Positions 25,701 to 34,803 of a DNA stretch of 64,000 bases are shown here, piece by piece. The position numbers and the translations under genes were made by a program. The stretch lies in assembly GCA_903847205.1 (NCBI GenBank), contig CAINDA010000022.1, positions 1-64,000 of the forward strand. The letters run 5' to 3'. Below the pieces are notes generated by a model, which was not told where the DNA came from, did no database searches, and was given only the letters and a program-made list of their open reading frames with translations. Source of the DNA: an uncultured Bacteroidota bacterium (lineage in GTDB: Bacteria; Bacteroidota; Bacteroidia; 2-12-FULL-35-15). Numbering within the stretch: position 1 is the stretch's first letter; each line of letters starts with the position of its first letter.

Positions 25701-28293
25701 CGTATGTTTCAGCAGGCAGCACTGCAAATTGATCCACCGTATAACCTCCGGCACCCGCCGCTGCATTGTAAGCAGTGTATCCCCCGCCCCCGCCGGCTCC
25801 CCAGGCTTTTATTTTTATGGATGTTACTCCGGCAGGTACAGTAAAATTCTGATCGAAGCCGGTGAATTTTACAGCAATGCCTTTGTTAAAGCCCGGTTCA
25901 GGTACTACCGTTTTCCACGCAATGGAATCATACCCGCATACGTAACACTGTTTTAGGGTTGCTAAATCCGGGTCGGCACAGTCTATTAAACCGTCGCCGT
26001 CATCATCAATACCATTATCAGGTATTTCCGGCTGGTAAATGCTTACAATTGTTTCTGCGGTGTCCCTGCATCCAAAGATGTTCGTTTTTATCACCTGATA
26101 GGTTCCGGAATTATTCAGCTGTGCATTTGTTATTGCCGGATTTTGCTGTGTACTGCTATAGCTGAGCGGGCCGGACCAAACGATGGCGGCGGCGGTATCA
26201 GTAAATAAATTCAGCGTGCTGCCGATTGCCACCCTTGAATTAGAACCTGCCGCTGCTATGGGAGCGGGATGAACAACAGTGTTTGATAAAGCGGTATCAG
26301 CACATCCGTCAACACTTGAAGTGATGAGTTTAACAGAATAACTGCCGGATGCAGCATAAAAATGCGCCGGATTTATTAAACTGCCGGATGCGCTGGCATC
26401 GCCGAATGTCCATAAATAAGAGGCGATTGAAGTGGATGGGTCTATGCTGGATGTATTTATAAAGTGCGAGGAATCTCCAAAACATACAGCAGCAACGGTA
26501 AAACCTGCTGCCGGCTTAAAATAAACCTTTACAGATTTTGTAATGGTATCGGCACAGCCAAAACTATTTGCAGCAATTAATTTAACAGTATAATTTCCTG
26601 CAGCGGCATATAAATGAGAGGGATTCTGAGTGTTATTTATTATACTTCCATCGCCGAAATCCCATGCCCATGAGCTGATGGTTCCAAATGCAGTGGCGGA
26701 GCTGTCGGTAAACGGAGTGGGTGTTCCGCTGCATACCTTGGTGTATTTGAAACCTGCGGCAGGTTTTGGATTAATAGATATTTTAGTTGAATCAACTGTT
26801 TTGCATCCGCTCGGATTAGTAAGAATAACTGAATATACTGTTGGTACATGAGGAGCCGCTGAAGGATTGAAAACAGCTGCGCTGCTCAAACTCAGCGCCG
26901 GAGACCAAACATAGCTGTACCCAGCCCCGTTAGGCGAAACAGTTAATGCAGCAGTTCCTCCTAAACATATTGAATCATTCGCACTCATTACAATAGGCAG
27001 CGGAACAAAAGTATTTACAATGCCGATAATTGATAGGCCGCTTAACGTATCTCCCGGCAGGCCGTCCTGGGAGCCCGTTCCGTGAATTCCTCTAATGCCA
27101 TTATTAACATTGAAAGCCACGTTAACCGGTAAAACTGTTCTGCTCCATACACTTCCCCCCCCCCCTCCGCCGGAGGCTCCTTCGGTATAGCAGGTTGTGA
27201 CTGCGCCGTTTCCTCCTTTCACATTAATATTTAAAGTTCCTGTAAAACTTGGCACATCAAGCAAAACACTGCCGCCTGCACCGCCGCCCCCTGCAGCATC
27301 GCATGTGCCGGGCAGCGCATCAAAAGCATCAGCATTAACAGCATATCCATTACCGATTATGCTGTTTGCCCTTAAAATAACAATACCGCCGCCACTGGTT
27401 CCGGGTGTTCCCTGGTTATTATCCTCCTGTCCGCCGCCCCCGCCGCCGCCTAAAAAAACTTTATTCAGCAAATTTGTATAAGGCAGGGAGTGTCCGCCAA
27501 CGCCGCCTATATCCGATGAAACACAGCTGCCGTTTGGCGCTGAATAGCCGCCATTGCCTCCGCCCCCAAAATTTGCTCCGCCCGCGCCGCCTGCATTACC
27601 ATTGTTACCGCCCCCGCCGCCATTTGCTAATTTGCCCCTCCCATTCTTTTTCAATGCATTAATATCATAAATACCCTCTCCTTTTTCTGCACCGAAATAG
27701 GAGGCCGGATCATAATAATAATCGAAACTGTTTGGGCAGGCAGCGCCCTGAACTGAAACATTGCCCCCTTTAAATCCTTTGCCTTTCGCATCAATATTAT
27801 CATTGAATGTTAACACCCCGCTGCACTCAATTACAATTACACCTCCGCTGCTGCCATTCCAAGCAGGACAGGTAAGAGGGCCTATGATTGCAGCATTTAC
27901 ATATTGGGGGACTTTTATAAGCTGCACTGCGCCTGTTACGTCATAAGAGCGCAGCAAGGGGGAGATCAGAAAAATGGTATTACCTGAAATCATTGATACA
28001 TGCCCAAATTCATAGTTGCCGCAATTATTAAGACTTATAACATCTCCAAAACCTGCTGTATTGCTGGTATCGATGGAAGCGCCTTTCATTTGAATAATCA
28101 TCACCCTGCTGCCAATAGTAAAAGCGGAGGCATCATTAACTCCTATGCCGCAAATCGAAACTGAAGTTACGGGCGTATATGAATTAACTATTCCTGAAAT
28201 GTTAGAGGTCTGAGCAAATGCAGCAGAAGCTGACAATAGCAGAATAAAGAATACACAGCTAAAAATTGTTTTGCACAATGAGTTTAAAAACAT
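22786..28293 (-). CDS. giant PKD-repeat, glycine-rich adhesin with gliding-motility-type C-terminus
   Basis: The 1835-residue protein has a signal peptide (about 1-27, SAAFAQ). The N-terminal region contains Gly-rich stretches (about 220-400). Ig/PKD domains (about 430-760) follow, then a calcium-loop-like 'DNGIDDDGDGLIDCADPD' near 770. A second Gly-rich domain (about 815-1070) and a long run of PKD domains (about 1100-1740) come next, each with 'SWNFGDGS'-type text. The end, from 'PNSFSPNDDGINDSF', is the type B T9SS / gliding-motility-associated C-terminal domain (about 1748-1835). It is therefore a large cell-surface protein exported by T9SS, probably an adhesin. It forms a leftward pair with the next large gene. 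Confidence 0.92.
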   Translation of the reverse strand: MFLNSLCKTIFSCVFFILLLSASAAFAQTSNISGIVNSYTPVTSVSICGIGVNDASAFTIGSRVMIIQMKGASIDTSNTAGFGDVISLNNCGNYEFGHVSMISGNTIFLISPLLRSYDVTGAVQLIKVPQYVNAAIIGPLTCPAWNGSSGGVIVIECSGVLTFNDNIDAKGKGFKGGNVSVQGAACPNSFDYYYDPASYFGAEKGEGIYDINALKKNGRGKLANGGGGGNNGNAGGAGGANFGGGGNGGYSAPNGSCVSSDIGGVGGHSLPYTNLLNKVFLGGGGGGGQEDNNQGTPGTSGGGIVILRANSIIGNGYAVNADAFDALPGTCDAAGGGGAGGSVLLDVPSFTGTLNINVKGGNGAVTTCYTEGASGGGGGGSVWSRTVLPVNVAFNVNNGIRGIHGTGSQDGLPGDTLSGLSIIGIVNTFVPLPIVMSANDSICLGGTAALTVSPNGAGYSYVWSPALSLSSAAVFNPSAAPHVPTVYSVILTNPSGCKTVDSTKISINPKPAAGFKYTKVCSGTPTPFTDSSATAFGTISSWAWDFGDGSIINNTQNPSHLYAAAGNYTVKLIAANSFGCADTITKSVKVYFKPAAGFTVAAVCFGDSSHFINTSSIDPSTSIASYLWTFGDASASGSLINPAHFYAASGSYSVKLITSSVDGCADTALSNTVVHPAPIAAAGSNSRVAIGSTLNLFTDTAAAIVWSGPLSYSSTQQNPAITNAQLNNSGTYQVIKTNIFGCRDTAETIVSIYQPEIPDNGIDDDGDGLIDCADPDLATLKQCYVCGYDSIAWKTVVPEPGFNKGIAVKFTGFDQNFTVPAGVTSIKIKAWGAGGGGGYTAYNAAAGAGGYTVDQFAVLPAETYVVVAGGGGWETRDVNQTARGTYGFGGSGNSMGAAATSETGSGGGLSGVFINSVTQTNARVIAGGGGGNADAGGYDETSGGNGNNPLAGGYLPLTGQSAAANSTGFGGGGGGYAGGISGIHRFSYCLHPGHSPDITADAGEGGSGFKYTSGGQIKFTSELNINPPEMTDVHYLTGVGVGNDYNMTVGAQGDIKTGGNGMVVIQWFEPIADLTITSSKDTICKGETLTLTASLQSNLLWSPAATLSSDTAKTVIAAPAGNITYQVISNYKNCKDTAVKTIIVKSAPAANFKNLNVCLNNTMHFTDSSMAVSGTLSSWAWDFGDGSLINNTQSPSHLYAVSGNYNVVLIVNNSLGCADTITKPAKVFNNPAAGFTHNDVCFGDTVHFINTSSVNLPAVIAGSLWIFGDGSGSSILTNPSHYYSSAGFNNVTLVSTTADGCSSVVNDSVKTFDRPVSAFTFSGSCFNDSSVFVNTSANPHTGSIASWSWNYGDGSPAVTGTWSPKHKYTASGNYTVTLITHSSMLGCADTVQTPVTIYKLPIAKFGFNNACLGQAVNFTDSSFIAAGNGSILSRSWNFGDGSALSSLINPSDTYAPAGTYSASLLVTTTNGCKDSISKSIAVHPIPHAEILSANVCKGGAAQFTDASTLTLPDTIRSWRWNFADNSTLNFSRNTSHIYSGSGTYQVQLFITSGFGCVDSVIQPLTVNPNPAVNFSTSDSIGCPPLCVTFQNTSSITPGTNISWVWNYGDGKPSENGPSTQHCYSNDSVFVSAVFDVSLTVTSDSGCIGTKTMPGHIQVYPSPKADFRADPPAAVITNALITLTNLSQGADYWHWNFGNGDSSILRYPVPSNYTDTGSYKIRLITSNSFGCMDTAVQTIVIEPDFVFYIPNSFSPNDDGINDSFTGKGMFVKEYKMMIFDRWGNLIFYTDDIKNPWDGKANHGSDTAQRDIYVYSIEVIDFKNEKHSYKGKVTLLR

Positions 28294-28361
28294 TTTAGAA
28301 TTAGGCTTTATATATTTAATCTGTTATTGATTTTTATTTGAATGTTTATTCCTCTTGAAAT

Positions 28362-28500
28362 CCCCGCTTGCTGAGATTTGTAATCACAGCCGAATAGCAA
28401 TGGATGCAGTCCGCGTTCAATGAAGTAAAGCCCCCGCTGGCTGGGATTTGCAATCACAGCCAAAGAGCAGCGGACTTGCAATCCACATTCAGTTATGCAA
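28362..28500. repeat. two direct copies of a GATTTGYAATCAC intergenic repeat
   Basis: Two units of about 70 bp (roughly 28362-28433 and 28434-28500) share GCTGRGATTTGYAATCACAGCC followed by AGCAR..GCA.TCC. They belong to the same short palindromic family as 21281-21329 and fill the space between the two giant adhesin genes. Confidence 0.65.
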
Positions 28501-28515
28501 AGCTCCTTATCCTCC

Positions 28516-31500
28516 CTATCTGCTTATCACAATTTTATTAAATGCCCTTCCGTTTTTACCCTCTGTTAAAAGCATATAGATGCCTTCTGCCAGCCGGCTG
28601 GTATTTATTTCGGTATTGTTTTCGGTTTCTGTTTCCAGTACTAATTTACCAAATACATCATACAGGCGCAGCGTTGTTTTGCCTGAAATTCCTTTTATGT
28701 TTAATGCATTGTCCGCCGGGTTAGGATAAATGTCGATTGTCAAAGGGCTGTTCAGCGCATCTATACCAGTTGTAATACCATTATGTTTAACATTCGACCG
28801 CGACGCAGTAAAACTCGAGCGTGTCGGGTTGCATGCACCGCCCATCATCGACGCTTCAACATAATAACTCGAATTGGGAAACGAAGCATAGTTTAAATCA
28901 GTAAACCCAAACTGGTTGCCGGTTGTGCTTCCAACAAACTGAAAATTTCCGGTTGAATTATCATCCCTGTAAACCGAGTAAGAAGATACCGGCGTGCTTG
29001 TATTCTCCACCTGGTAAGGAGTCCAGTTGAAATTACCGCCGGTGTTGGTAAGGTAAATACTGTTGTGATAATCACTAAAAAGTGAAGTTACAAAGTGTGT
29101 GTTTTTGGTTTTTAATTTATAACGGTATCCTGTTGAGTTAGGATTAGCGCCGAAATCATCAAAGGTGCTCAATGAATCATGCGCCACTGCGCCGATGCGA
29201 TGATAAACATTGGTAGTTACTTCGCGGTAAACAATAAAGCTGTCAACCGGAGCCATGTTCAAATTTGTTTTTTCCCAGACTACGATATTGTGCGTATTGC
29301 CTGCATCCACAGTTACAAGGCAGATTGGAGGTGTGGGCGGAAGCGCTCCTGCATGTATTACCTGCGTATAAGTATTGGTACAGCTGTTCGCGTCGCTTAA
29401 ATGCAAAGTATAAGTACCCGGACAAAGCCCGCCGATAGAGTCCATTGAGGATAAAACAGTTTGAATAGAATCAAGCCACTGCACCTGAATAGTTCCTGTA
29501 CCGCCCGTTAAATGGGCTGATGAGTAACCATCACAATAAAGGCTGGAGCTTTCATTCTGCGATGTAAATACGGCAGCCGGCTGCGGATTAATTGTAACAA
29601 TTACCGGCTTAATATCAGTGCATCCGCCTATGGCTGTAACTTTTATATAATCAGTACTGCTTGCTGTTACAGCGTTAGGTGATGATAAAACATTCGCTGC
29701 ACCCGCATCAGTCCAATACGTTAATACACCTCCTCCGGTGCTTCCAGATGTTACTGCAGCTGCTGTTAAATCTATTGCAGCAGGGAAACACACCGCAGCA
29801 GGATTTGTAATTACCAATACAGGCTGAGGGTTTACTGTTATTACCGCATTATCGGATGTATAACAGCCGGTGGCTGTTATGGTGGTGGTTACCGTATAGC
29901 TTGTTACAATGGGCGTACTGCCATTGTTTATAGTTGTATTGTCAGGATTAGAAACTGAGGCATCGCTCAATCCTGTGGAAGGGCTCCACGAATAAGTATT
30001 CCCGCCTGTGGCTGCAGCACCTATCCCGCCTGCTGTTCCCGAGCATAGTATTAAATCAGTGCCGGCATTTGAAACCGGAAGAGGGTTCACTACAGCTGTT
30101 ACAGGTTTTATATCGGTACACCCTCCTGCAGCTGTTACTTTAATATAACTTGTTTCGCCTGCTGTAACAGCACTTGGCGAAGATAAAACATTCACTGCGC
30201 CGGCATCAGTCCAATACGTTAATACACCTCCTCCGGTACTTCCTGCTGTTACTGCGGCTGCTGTTAAATCTATTGCATTAGGGAAACACACCGCAGCTGG
30301 ATTGGTAATTGTCAATACAGGCTGAGGGTTTACCGTTATTACTGCATTGTCAGATGCATGACAGCCCGTTGCTGTAATTGCAACTGTTACTGTATAGCTT
30401 GTTACAATGGGCGTGCTGCCATTGTTTATAGTTGTATTGTCAGGATTAGAAACTGAAGCATCGCTTAATCCTGTACTTGGATTCCATAAATAAGTATTCC
30501 CGGCTTCCGCTGCAGCGCCTATGCCGCCAGCTGTTCCCGAGCATAGTGTTAAATCAGTGCCGGCATCTGAAACCGGAAGAGGGTTCACCACAAGAGTTAC
30601 AGGCTGTATATCGCTGCAGCCTCCTGCAGCTGTTACCATAATATAATTTGTTCCGCTGGCTGCTACAGCATTCGGTGACGATAAAACATTCACAGCCCCT
30701 GCATCTGTCCAATAACTAAAGCCTCCCCCGCCTGTGCTGCCTGTAGTAACTGCTGCTGCTGTTAAATCAATTGTATTTGGGAAACACACCGCAGCCGGAT
30801 TTGTAATTACCAGCACAGGCTGAGGATTTACTGTTATTACTGCATTATCGGATGTATGACAGCCGGTTGCTGTTACAGCAGTTGTTACCGTATAGCTTGT
30901 AACAATAGGAAGACTGCCGTTGTTTACAGTCGTGTTCATAGGATCGGAAACTGCTGCATCGCTTAATCCGGTAGCGGGATTCCATGAATAGGTATTGCCG
31001 GCTGTTGCTGCAGCGCCTATACCGCCAGATGTTCCGGAACATAGAATTAAATCAAGCCCCGCATTAGAAACAGGAAGAGGGTTTACTGTTACGGTAACTG
31101 TTTGAGAAGGCCCTGTGCAGCTGCCAGCCGAAAACGTGGGGATTACCGTATAAATTACCGCTTCCGAAGAAGCTGTTGGGTTTGTTATTGTATTGTTCAA
31201 AGTATTTGTCGTTTGCAGTAGAGTACTTTCCCCTGTGGTATTTAAATTGTCGGCAGCTATCCAGGTATAGCTTGAGTAAACGTCGCTTGTTAAAGCAATA
31301 TTTACAGTTTCCCCGCTGCATATTGAAGCGGCTGCGGCACTGCTCATAACTGGTTTAGGGTTAACTAATACTGCTATGGTTTGAGGAGTTCCGGAGCAAT
31401 TGCCAAGTAAAGAAGCCGGTGTTACAGTATAGGTTACAGCTTTAGGAACTGGCAGCGTATTAATCAAAGTATTATTTAAAGTGTTTGCTGTCTGCGTTGT

Positions 31501-33258
31501 AAGGCTTTCCCCGGTTATGGCAATGCTGTCGGCAGCTATCCAGGTATAGGCCGCTGCGATGCTGCTTGTCAGCGGAATGTTTACAGCGGTCCCGCTGCAA
31601 ATTGCTGCCGAATTTGTATTCGTCATTGTTACCGTAGGCATTACAGTCAAGGTTATAGTCTGCGCAGCCCCGACACAGCTTGCATCGGTTGAGGTTGGAA
31701 TTACAGTGTATGTTACCGTTTGAGCCGCCGCCGAATGATTTGTCACAGTATTGCTTAATGTAGATGCGGCCTGGCTGGTAAGGCTTTCCCCGGTTGTATT
31801 TGAATTGTCAGCCGCTATCCACGAATAAGCGGAGACAACATTACTTGTTAATGGAATATTTACAGTGCTTCCATTGCATATTAATGCAGTGTTCGCATTG
31901 GTCATAACAGGGCTTGGGTTTACAGTTGCCGCGACATCATAGTGCGATGGGTTGGTGCAGCCGTTTGCTGTTACGCTGTATGAATAGGTAACGTTTATCG
32001 CGGAAGAAGTTGTATCAATAAGTACTTCATTCGGGTTGCCGCTTCCGCTGTTAAGCGTATTGCTGATGCCGGTTACAGCAGCTCTTGTCCATGCAAATGA
32101 TGCACCAGGGCTTGCACTCGTAGGCAGATACATAAAAGTGGTACCGCTGCAGATTGGCGGAGGTGATAATGGACTTGTTAATACCGGCGAGGACTTTATT
32201 GTAACAGCCACATCAAAGGAATTAGGATTAATGCAGTTGCTGTCAGATACCCTGTAAGAATAAGTAACATTTACTGAAGAAGAAGAAAGATCTATCAATG
32301 TTTCATTCGGGTCGTTTGTTCCGCTTGCTGCGGGATTGCTTACGGCTGCTGCAGTTCCTCTTGTCCATGCAAATGTTGAAGCTGGTGTAGTGCTTTGCGG
32401 TGTATAATTAAAAACAGTGCCGCTGCATACCGCCGGAGGCGATAATGTACTGCTCAATGCCGGAACAATATTTACAGTTGCCGTAACATTAAAAGCAGCA
32501 GGGTTTATACAGCCGTTTGCAGATACTGTATAAACATAAATAACGTCGTGAGGACTTGAAGTTGAATTGGTAAGCGTTTCGTTAGGAGCCCCCGTACCGC
32601 TGGCTGCGGTATTGCTGATACCCGGAGCAGCGCTTCTTGTCCAGCTGAAGGAAGCGCCTGTAGTTGAACTTAAAGGCAGATATCCGAAAAGCTGGCCGCT
32701 GCAGGCTTTTACGTTTGTATTGCTGCTTAAAACCGGAGCATTTAATGATGTTAATGAGGCGTGAACAGCGCCGTTCGCGTCGCCGTTTATTACAGCAGTT
32801 CCCCCGTTTCTTATAACACCGCTTGCGCTGATTGCAGAGGTTATTCCTCTCACATAAATACCGCTCATGGTAATCGCATTAAGCTCAGCGGTTCCCCCGA
32901 CAGCAAATGTTAAAGTTATAGTAGATGCATTTGTGAGGGCCGTAGAAACACCGCTTATCTCAGTACCCGTTGCAGATGCGCTGCCGGAGGTGGTAAACTC
33001 AAAATGAGCAGGTGCAGTCAGTATCATAGTTCCGGATCCTGAAATATCCCCGGCTGCACTTTCAGTAATAACAATGTTCCCCAGGCCGTACGGAATTGTC
33101 GGGAATCCGGGGCAGGCTGTAACTGTTACTGACGGTACTGTTATTGTTACCTGTGCAGATACACCGGCCGCTGTAAATAGAATAACTGCCGGAAGAAGTA
33201 TTTTAAAAACATTGAATAGTTTTTTCAGGCTGTAACTGTGGGGATAATTGTTTTTCAT
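28516..33258 (-). CDS. giant repeat-rich T9SS surface protein
   Basis: The 1580-residue protein has a long n-region signal peptide (about 1-36, GVSAQ). Three internal repeat families follow in order. The first is three 'PxxCSGTxFxYxPxS' units with 'FAWTR' (about 185-470). The second is three to four 'ICSGxxVNIPLTS...YSWIAADN' units (about 475-760). The third is three long units with 'NAGTDLxLCSGTAGGIGAAA', 'TGLSDASVSNP' and 'LTYWTDAGA' (about 770-1260). A fibronectin-like region and a type A T9SS sorting domain ('IDIYPNPADNALNIKG' to 'NKIVISR') end the protein. It probably forms an extended surface adhesin. It is transcribed from its own -7 element. Confidence 0.92.
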   Translation of the reverse strand: MKNNYPHSYSLKKLFNVFKILLPAVILFTAAGVSAQVTITVPSVTVTACPGFPTIPYGLGNIVITESAAGDISGSGTMILTAPAHFEFTTSGSASATGTEISGVSTALTNASTITLTFAVGGTAELNAITMSGIYVRGITSAISASGVIRNGGTAVINGDANGAVHASLTSLNAPVLSSNTNVKACSGQLFGYLPLSSTTGASFSWTRSAAPGISNTAASGTGAPNETLTNSTSSPHDVIYVYTVSANGCINPAAFNVTATVNIVPALSSTLSPPAVCSGTVFNYTPQSTTPASTFAWTRGTAAAVSNPAASGTNDPNETLIDLSSSSVNVTYSYRVSDSNCINPNSFDVAVTIKSSPVLTSPLSPPPICSGTTFMYLPTSASPGASFAWTRAAVTGISNTLNSGSGNPNEVLIDTTSSAINVTYSYSVTANGCTNPSHYDVAATVNPSPVMTNANTALICNGSTVNIPLTSNVVSAYSWIAADNSNTTGESLTSQAASTLSNTVTNHSAAAQTVTYTVIPTSTDASCVGAAQTITLTVMPTVTMTNTNSAAICSGTAVNIPLTSSIAAAYTWIAADSIAITGESLTTQTANTLNNTLINTLPVPKAVTYTVTPASLLGNCSGTPQTIAVLVNPKPVMSSAAAASICSGETVNIALTSDVYSSYTWIAADNLNTTGESTLLQTTNTLNNTITNPTASSEAVIYTVIPTFSAGSCTGPSQTVTVTVNPLPVSNAGLDLILCSGTSGGIGAAATAGNTYSWNPATGLSDAAVSDPMNTTVNNGSLPIVTSYTVTTAVTATGCHTSDNAVITVNPQPVLVITNPAAVCFPNTIDLTAAAVTTGSTGGGGFSYWTDAGAVNVLSSPNAVAASGTNYIMVTAAGGCSDIQPVTLVVNPLPVSDAGTDLTLCSGTAGGIGAAAEAGNTYLWNPSTGLSDASVSNPDNTTINNGSTPIVTSYTVTVAITATGCHASDNAVITVNPQPVLTITNPAAVCFPNAIDLTAAAVTAGSTGGGVLTYWTDAGAVNVLSSPSAVTAGETSYIKVTAAGGCTDIKPVTAVVNPLPVSNAGTDLILCSGTAGGIGAAATGGNTYSWSPSTGLSDASVSNPDNTTINNGSTPIVTSYTVTTTITATGCYTSDNAVITVNPQPVLVITNPAAVCFPAAIDLTAAAVTSGSTGGGVLTYWTDAGAANVLSSPNAVTASSTDYIKVTAIGGCTDIKPVIVTINPQPAAVFTSQNESSSLYCDGYSSAHLTGGTGTIQVQWLDSIQTVLSSMDSIGGLCPGTYTLHLSDANSCTNTYTQVIHAGALPPTPPICLVTVDAGNTHNIVVWEKTNLNMAPVDSFIVYREVTTNVYHRIGAVAHDSLSTFDDFGANPNSTGYRYKLKTKNTHFVTSLFSDYHNSIYLTNTGGNFNWTPYQVENTSTPVSSYSVYRDDNSTGNFQFVGSTTGNQFGFTDLNYASFPNSSYYVEASMMGGACNPTRSSFTASRSNVKHNGITTGIDALNSPLTIDIYPNPADNALNIKGISGKTTLRLYDVFGKLVLETETENNTEINTSRLAEGIYMLLTEGKNGRAFNKIVISR

Positions 33259-33275
33259 TTTTATTTTGTTTGGGG

Positions 33276-33283
33276 CAAAAATA
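33276..33283 (-). promoter_or_regulatory. Bacteroidota -7 element for the 1580-residue adhesin
   Basis: The minus strand reads TATTTTTG, an exact TAnnTTTG match, 17 bases upstream of the start codon. This implies a very short leader. No -33 element is obvious. Confidence 0.4.
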
Positions 33284-33349
33284 AAGATAAAAAACTTCCT
33301 GTGTTTTTTTACTGCGGAATAATAAAAGTTTTAAGCATATGGCCTGCAG

Positions 33350-34696
33350 CTATTTCAATCCGTATTTCTTTTTATATTTTTCGTAAAGCGCCTTTTGATC
33401 ATTATTCAAATCAATGCTGATGCCTTTTAAGTAGGCCTTTTCAACATTACTGGTGCGCATATCAAGCACGTCGCCGGTTGAAATAAAAAGGTTGGCATCT
33501 TTGCCTGCCTCAATACTTCCGGTTGTTTTATCAATGCCTAAAATTTTGGCAGTGCTTAAAGTAATTGCTTTTAAAGCCTGCTCTTTAGTTAAGCCGTATG
33601 CAGCAGCAGTACCCGCCATAAAAGGCAGGTTGCGTGTTTCCATTGCCTCCATATTGCCGTCGCTGCTGATGCAGAATAAAACACCCGCTTTTTGCAGTAA
33701 ATACGGCAGTTTGAAAGGCTGGTCCACATCATCTTCGGGATGGTCGGGCAGATCATGTACCCGCGACACAACAACTGCAATATTATTTTCGCGAAGCAGA
33801 TCAGTTACCATCCAGCTGTCCTTTCCGCCGACGATAACAGCCCTTTTCAACCCGTTTTGTTTTACAAAATTTACGGCCTCAATAATTTCTTTTACATTAT
33901 CGGCATGAATAAATAAATTCTGGCTTCCGTTGAAAAGCCCCTTCATTGCTTCGAAGCGAAGGTTTTTCTCTTTTTTAGCATCTCCTTCATTATAGGCTTT
34001 TGCATCTGCAAAAAGTTTTTTTAAATCGTTTGTCTGCTTTAAATAATCTTTGTTTTTTTCATACGGACCGTAGTAGAGATTGTCCTCATCTAAAAACTTA
34101 TGCGTCTGCATCAGCGGCCAGTTAAGGTGAATGGCATCATCTATTTTGTATGCGGCGTCTTCCCAGTTCCAGCCGTCGAGCATCATCACGCTTGAAGTAC
34201 CCGCCACCATACCGCCCCGGGGTGTTACCTGCACCATTAAAACCCCGTTGGTACGAACAGTTGGAATAATTTTCGAATCGGTATTATATGCAATTAATGA
34301 CCGTACGTTCGGCAGAATGGCTCCCACTTCTTTAAAGTCGTTTGTTGCGCGCACAGCTTCCATTTCTGATAAACCCAGAGTAGAATATGGCGCAATAATC
34401 CCTGGATATAAATGCTTTCCGGTTACATCAATTGTTTCATCATAAGATGATTTGTCAATCTTTGCAATAGCTGCATCCGCAGCAAGAATAATTTTTCCGT
34501 TTTTTATTCCGATAACAGAATTCTTTATGATGCTGTCGTTGCCGATATGTGCGATGCCGTTTAGCAGCAGAATGCTTTTGGTCTGTGCATTTGCTGTGAT
34601 GGCGGTAAAAAGGAGGAGAGATAAAACACCTCTCCCCAGCCCTCTCCTCAAGAGAGGGAGTCGAGGCTTGCAAAATAGTTTAATCATTTTTTTCAT
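33350..34696 (-). CDS. secreted amidohydrolase-family protein lacking the HxH metal motif
   Basis: The 448-residue amidohydrolase-fold protein has the N-terminal beta sandwich 'ILLLNGIAHIGNDSIIKNSVIGIKNGKI' and the family 'VTGKHLYPGIIAPYSTLGL' segment. Active members have an HxH zinc pair directly after GxID; here the residues are APYS, so metal binding is lost at that site. The C-terminal 'ALKAITLSTAKILGIDKTTGSIEAGKDANLFI' is intact. It is probably a partner or structural pseudo-enzyme of the neighbouring 1021-residue amidohydrolase. The signal peptide is odd: codons for about residues 9-24 come from a dispersed repeat, giving an n-region full of Arg, Pro and Leu before the core LSLLLFTAITANAQ. 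Confidence 0.88.
   Translation of the reverse strand: MKKMIKLFCKPRLPLLRRGLGRGVLSLLLFTAITANAQTKSILLLNGIAHIGNDSIIKNSVIGIKNGKIILAADAAIAKIDKSSYDETIDVTGKHLYPGIIAPYSTLGLSEMEAVRATNDFKEVGAILPNVRSLIAYNTDSKIIPTVRTNGVLMVQVTPRGGMVAGTSSVMMLDGWNWEDAAYKIDDAIHLNWPLMQTHKFLDEDNLYYGPYEKNKDYLKQTNDLKKLFADAKAYNEGDAKKEKNLRFEAMKGLFNGSQNLFIHADNVKEIIEAVNFVKQNGLKRAVIVGGKDSWMVTDLLRENNIAVVVSRVHDLPDHPEDDVDQPFKLPYLLQKAGVLFCISSDGNMEAMETRNLPFMAGTAAAYGLTKEQALKAITLSTAKILGIDKTTGSIEAGKDANLFISTGDVLDMRTSNVEKAYLKGISIDLNNDQKALYEKYKKKYGLK
34627..34670. repeat. dispersed CTCTCC...GGAGAG repeat inside a coding region
   Basis: CCTCTCCCCAGCCCTCTCC (34629 on) and AGAGAGGGAG (34651-34660) form the hairpin-like repeat. The same CTCTCC/GGAGAG family occupies the intergenic space 34719-34801. 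This copy lies within codons of the amidohydrolase signal peptide. Confidence 0.75.
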
Positions 34697-34718
34697 TTTG
34701 TACGTTTTTAAGTTCCAT

Positions 34719-34801
34719 TCCCTTCCTCAGAGAAGGAGTCAAGGGGTCTGCTTTTTTAAGTTTCGCCCCCTCTCCTGTGGAGAGGGGATTAAGGGGAGAG
34801 G
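34719..34801. repeat. dispersed CCCTCTCC...GGAGAGGGG repeat, intergenic
   Basis: CCCCTCTCCTGTGGAGAGGGG and flanking AAGGGGAGAGG are a short interspersed element of a type I have seen in many Bacteroidota and cyanobacterial genomes. An internal half-copy (CCCTTCCTCAGAGAAGGAG) lies at its left end. It separates the two amidohydrolase genes. Confidence 0.75.
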
Positions 34802-34803
34802 TA

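Noticed and set aside
27197-27662. Proline-rich proteins on the plus strand
   Set aside because: They are antisense shadows of the glycine-rich codons of the giant adhesin.
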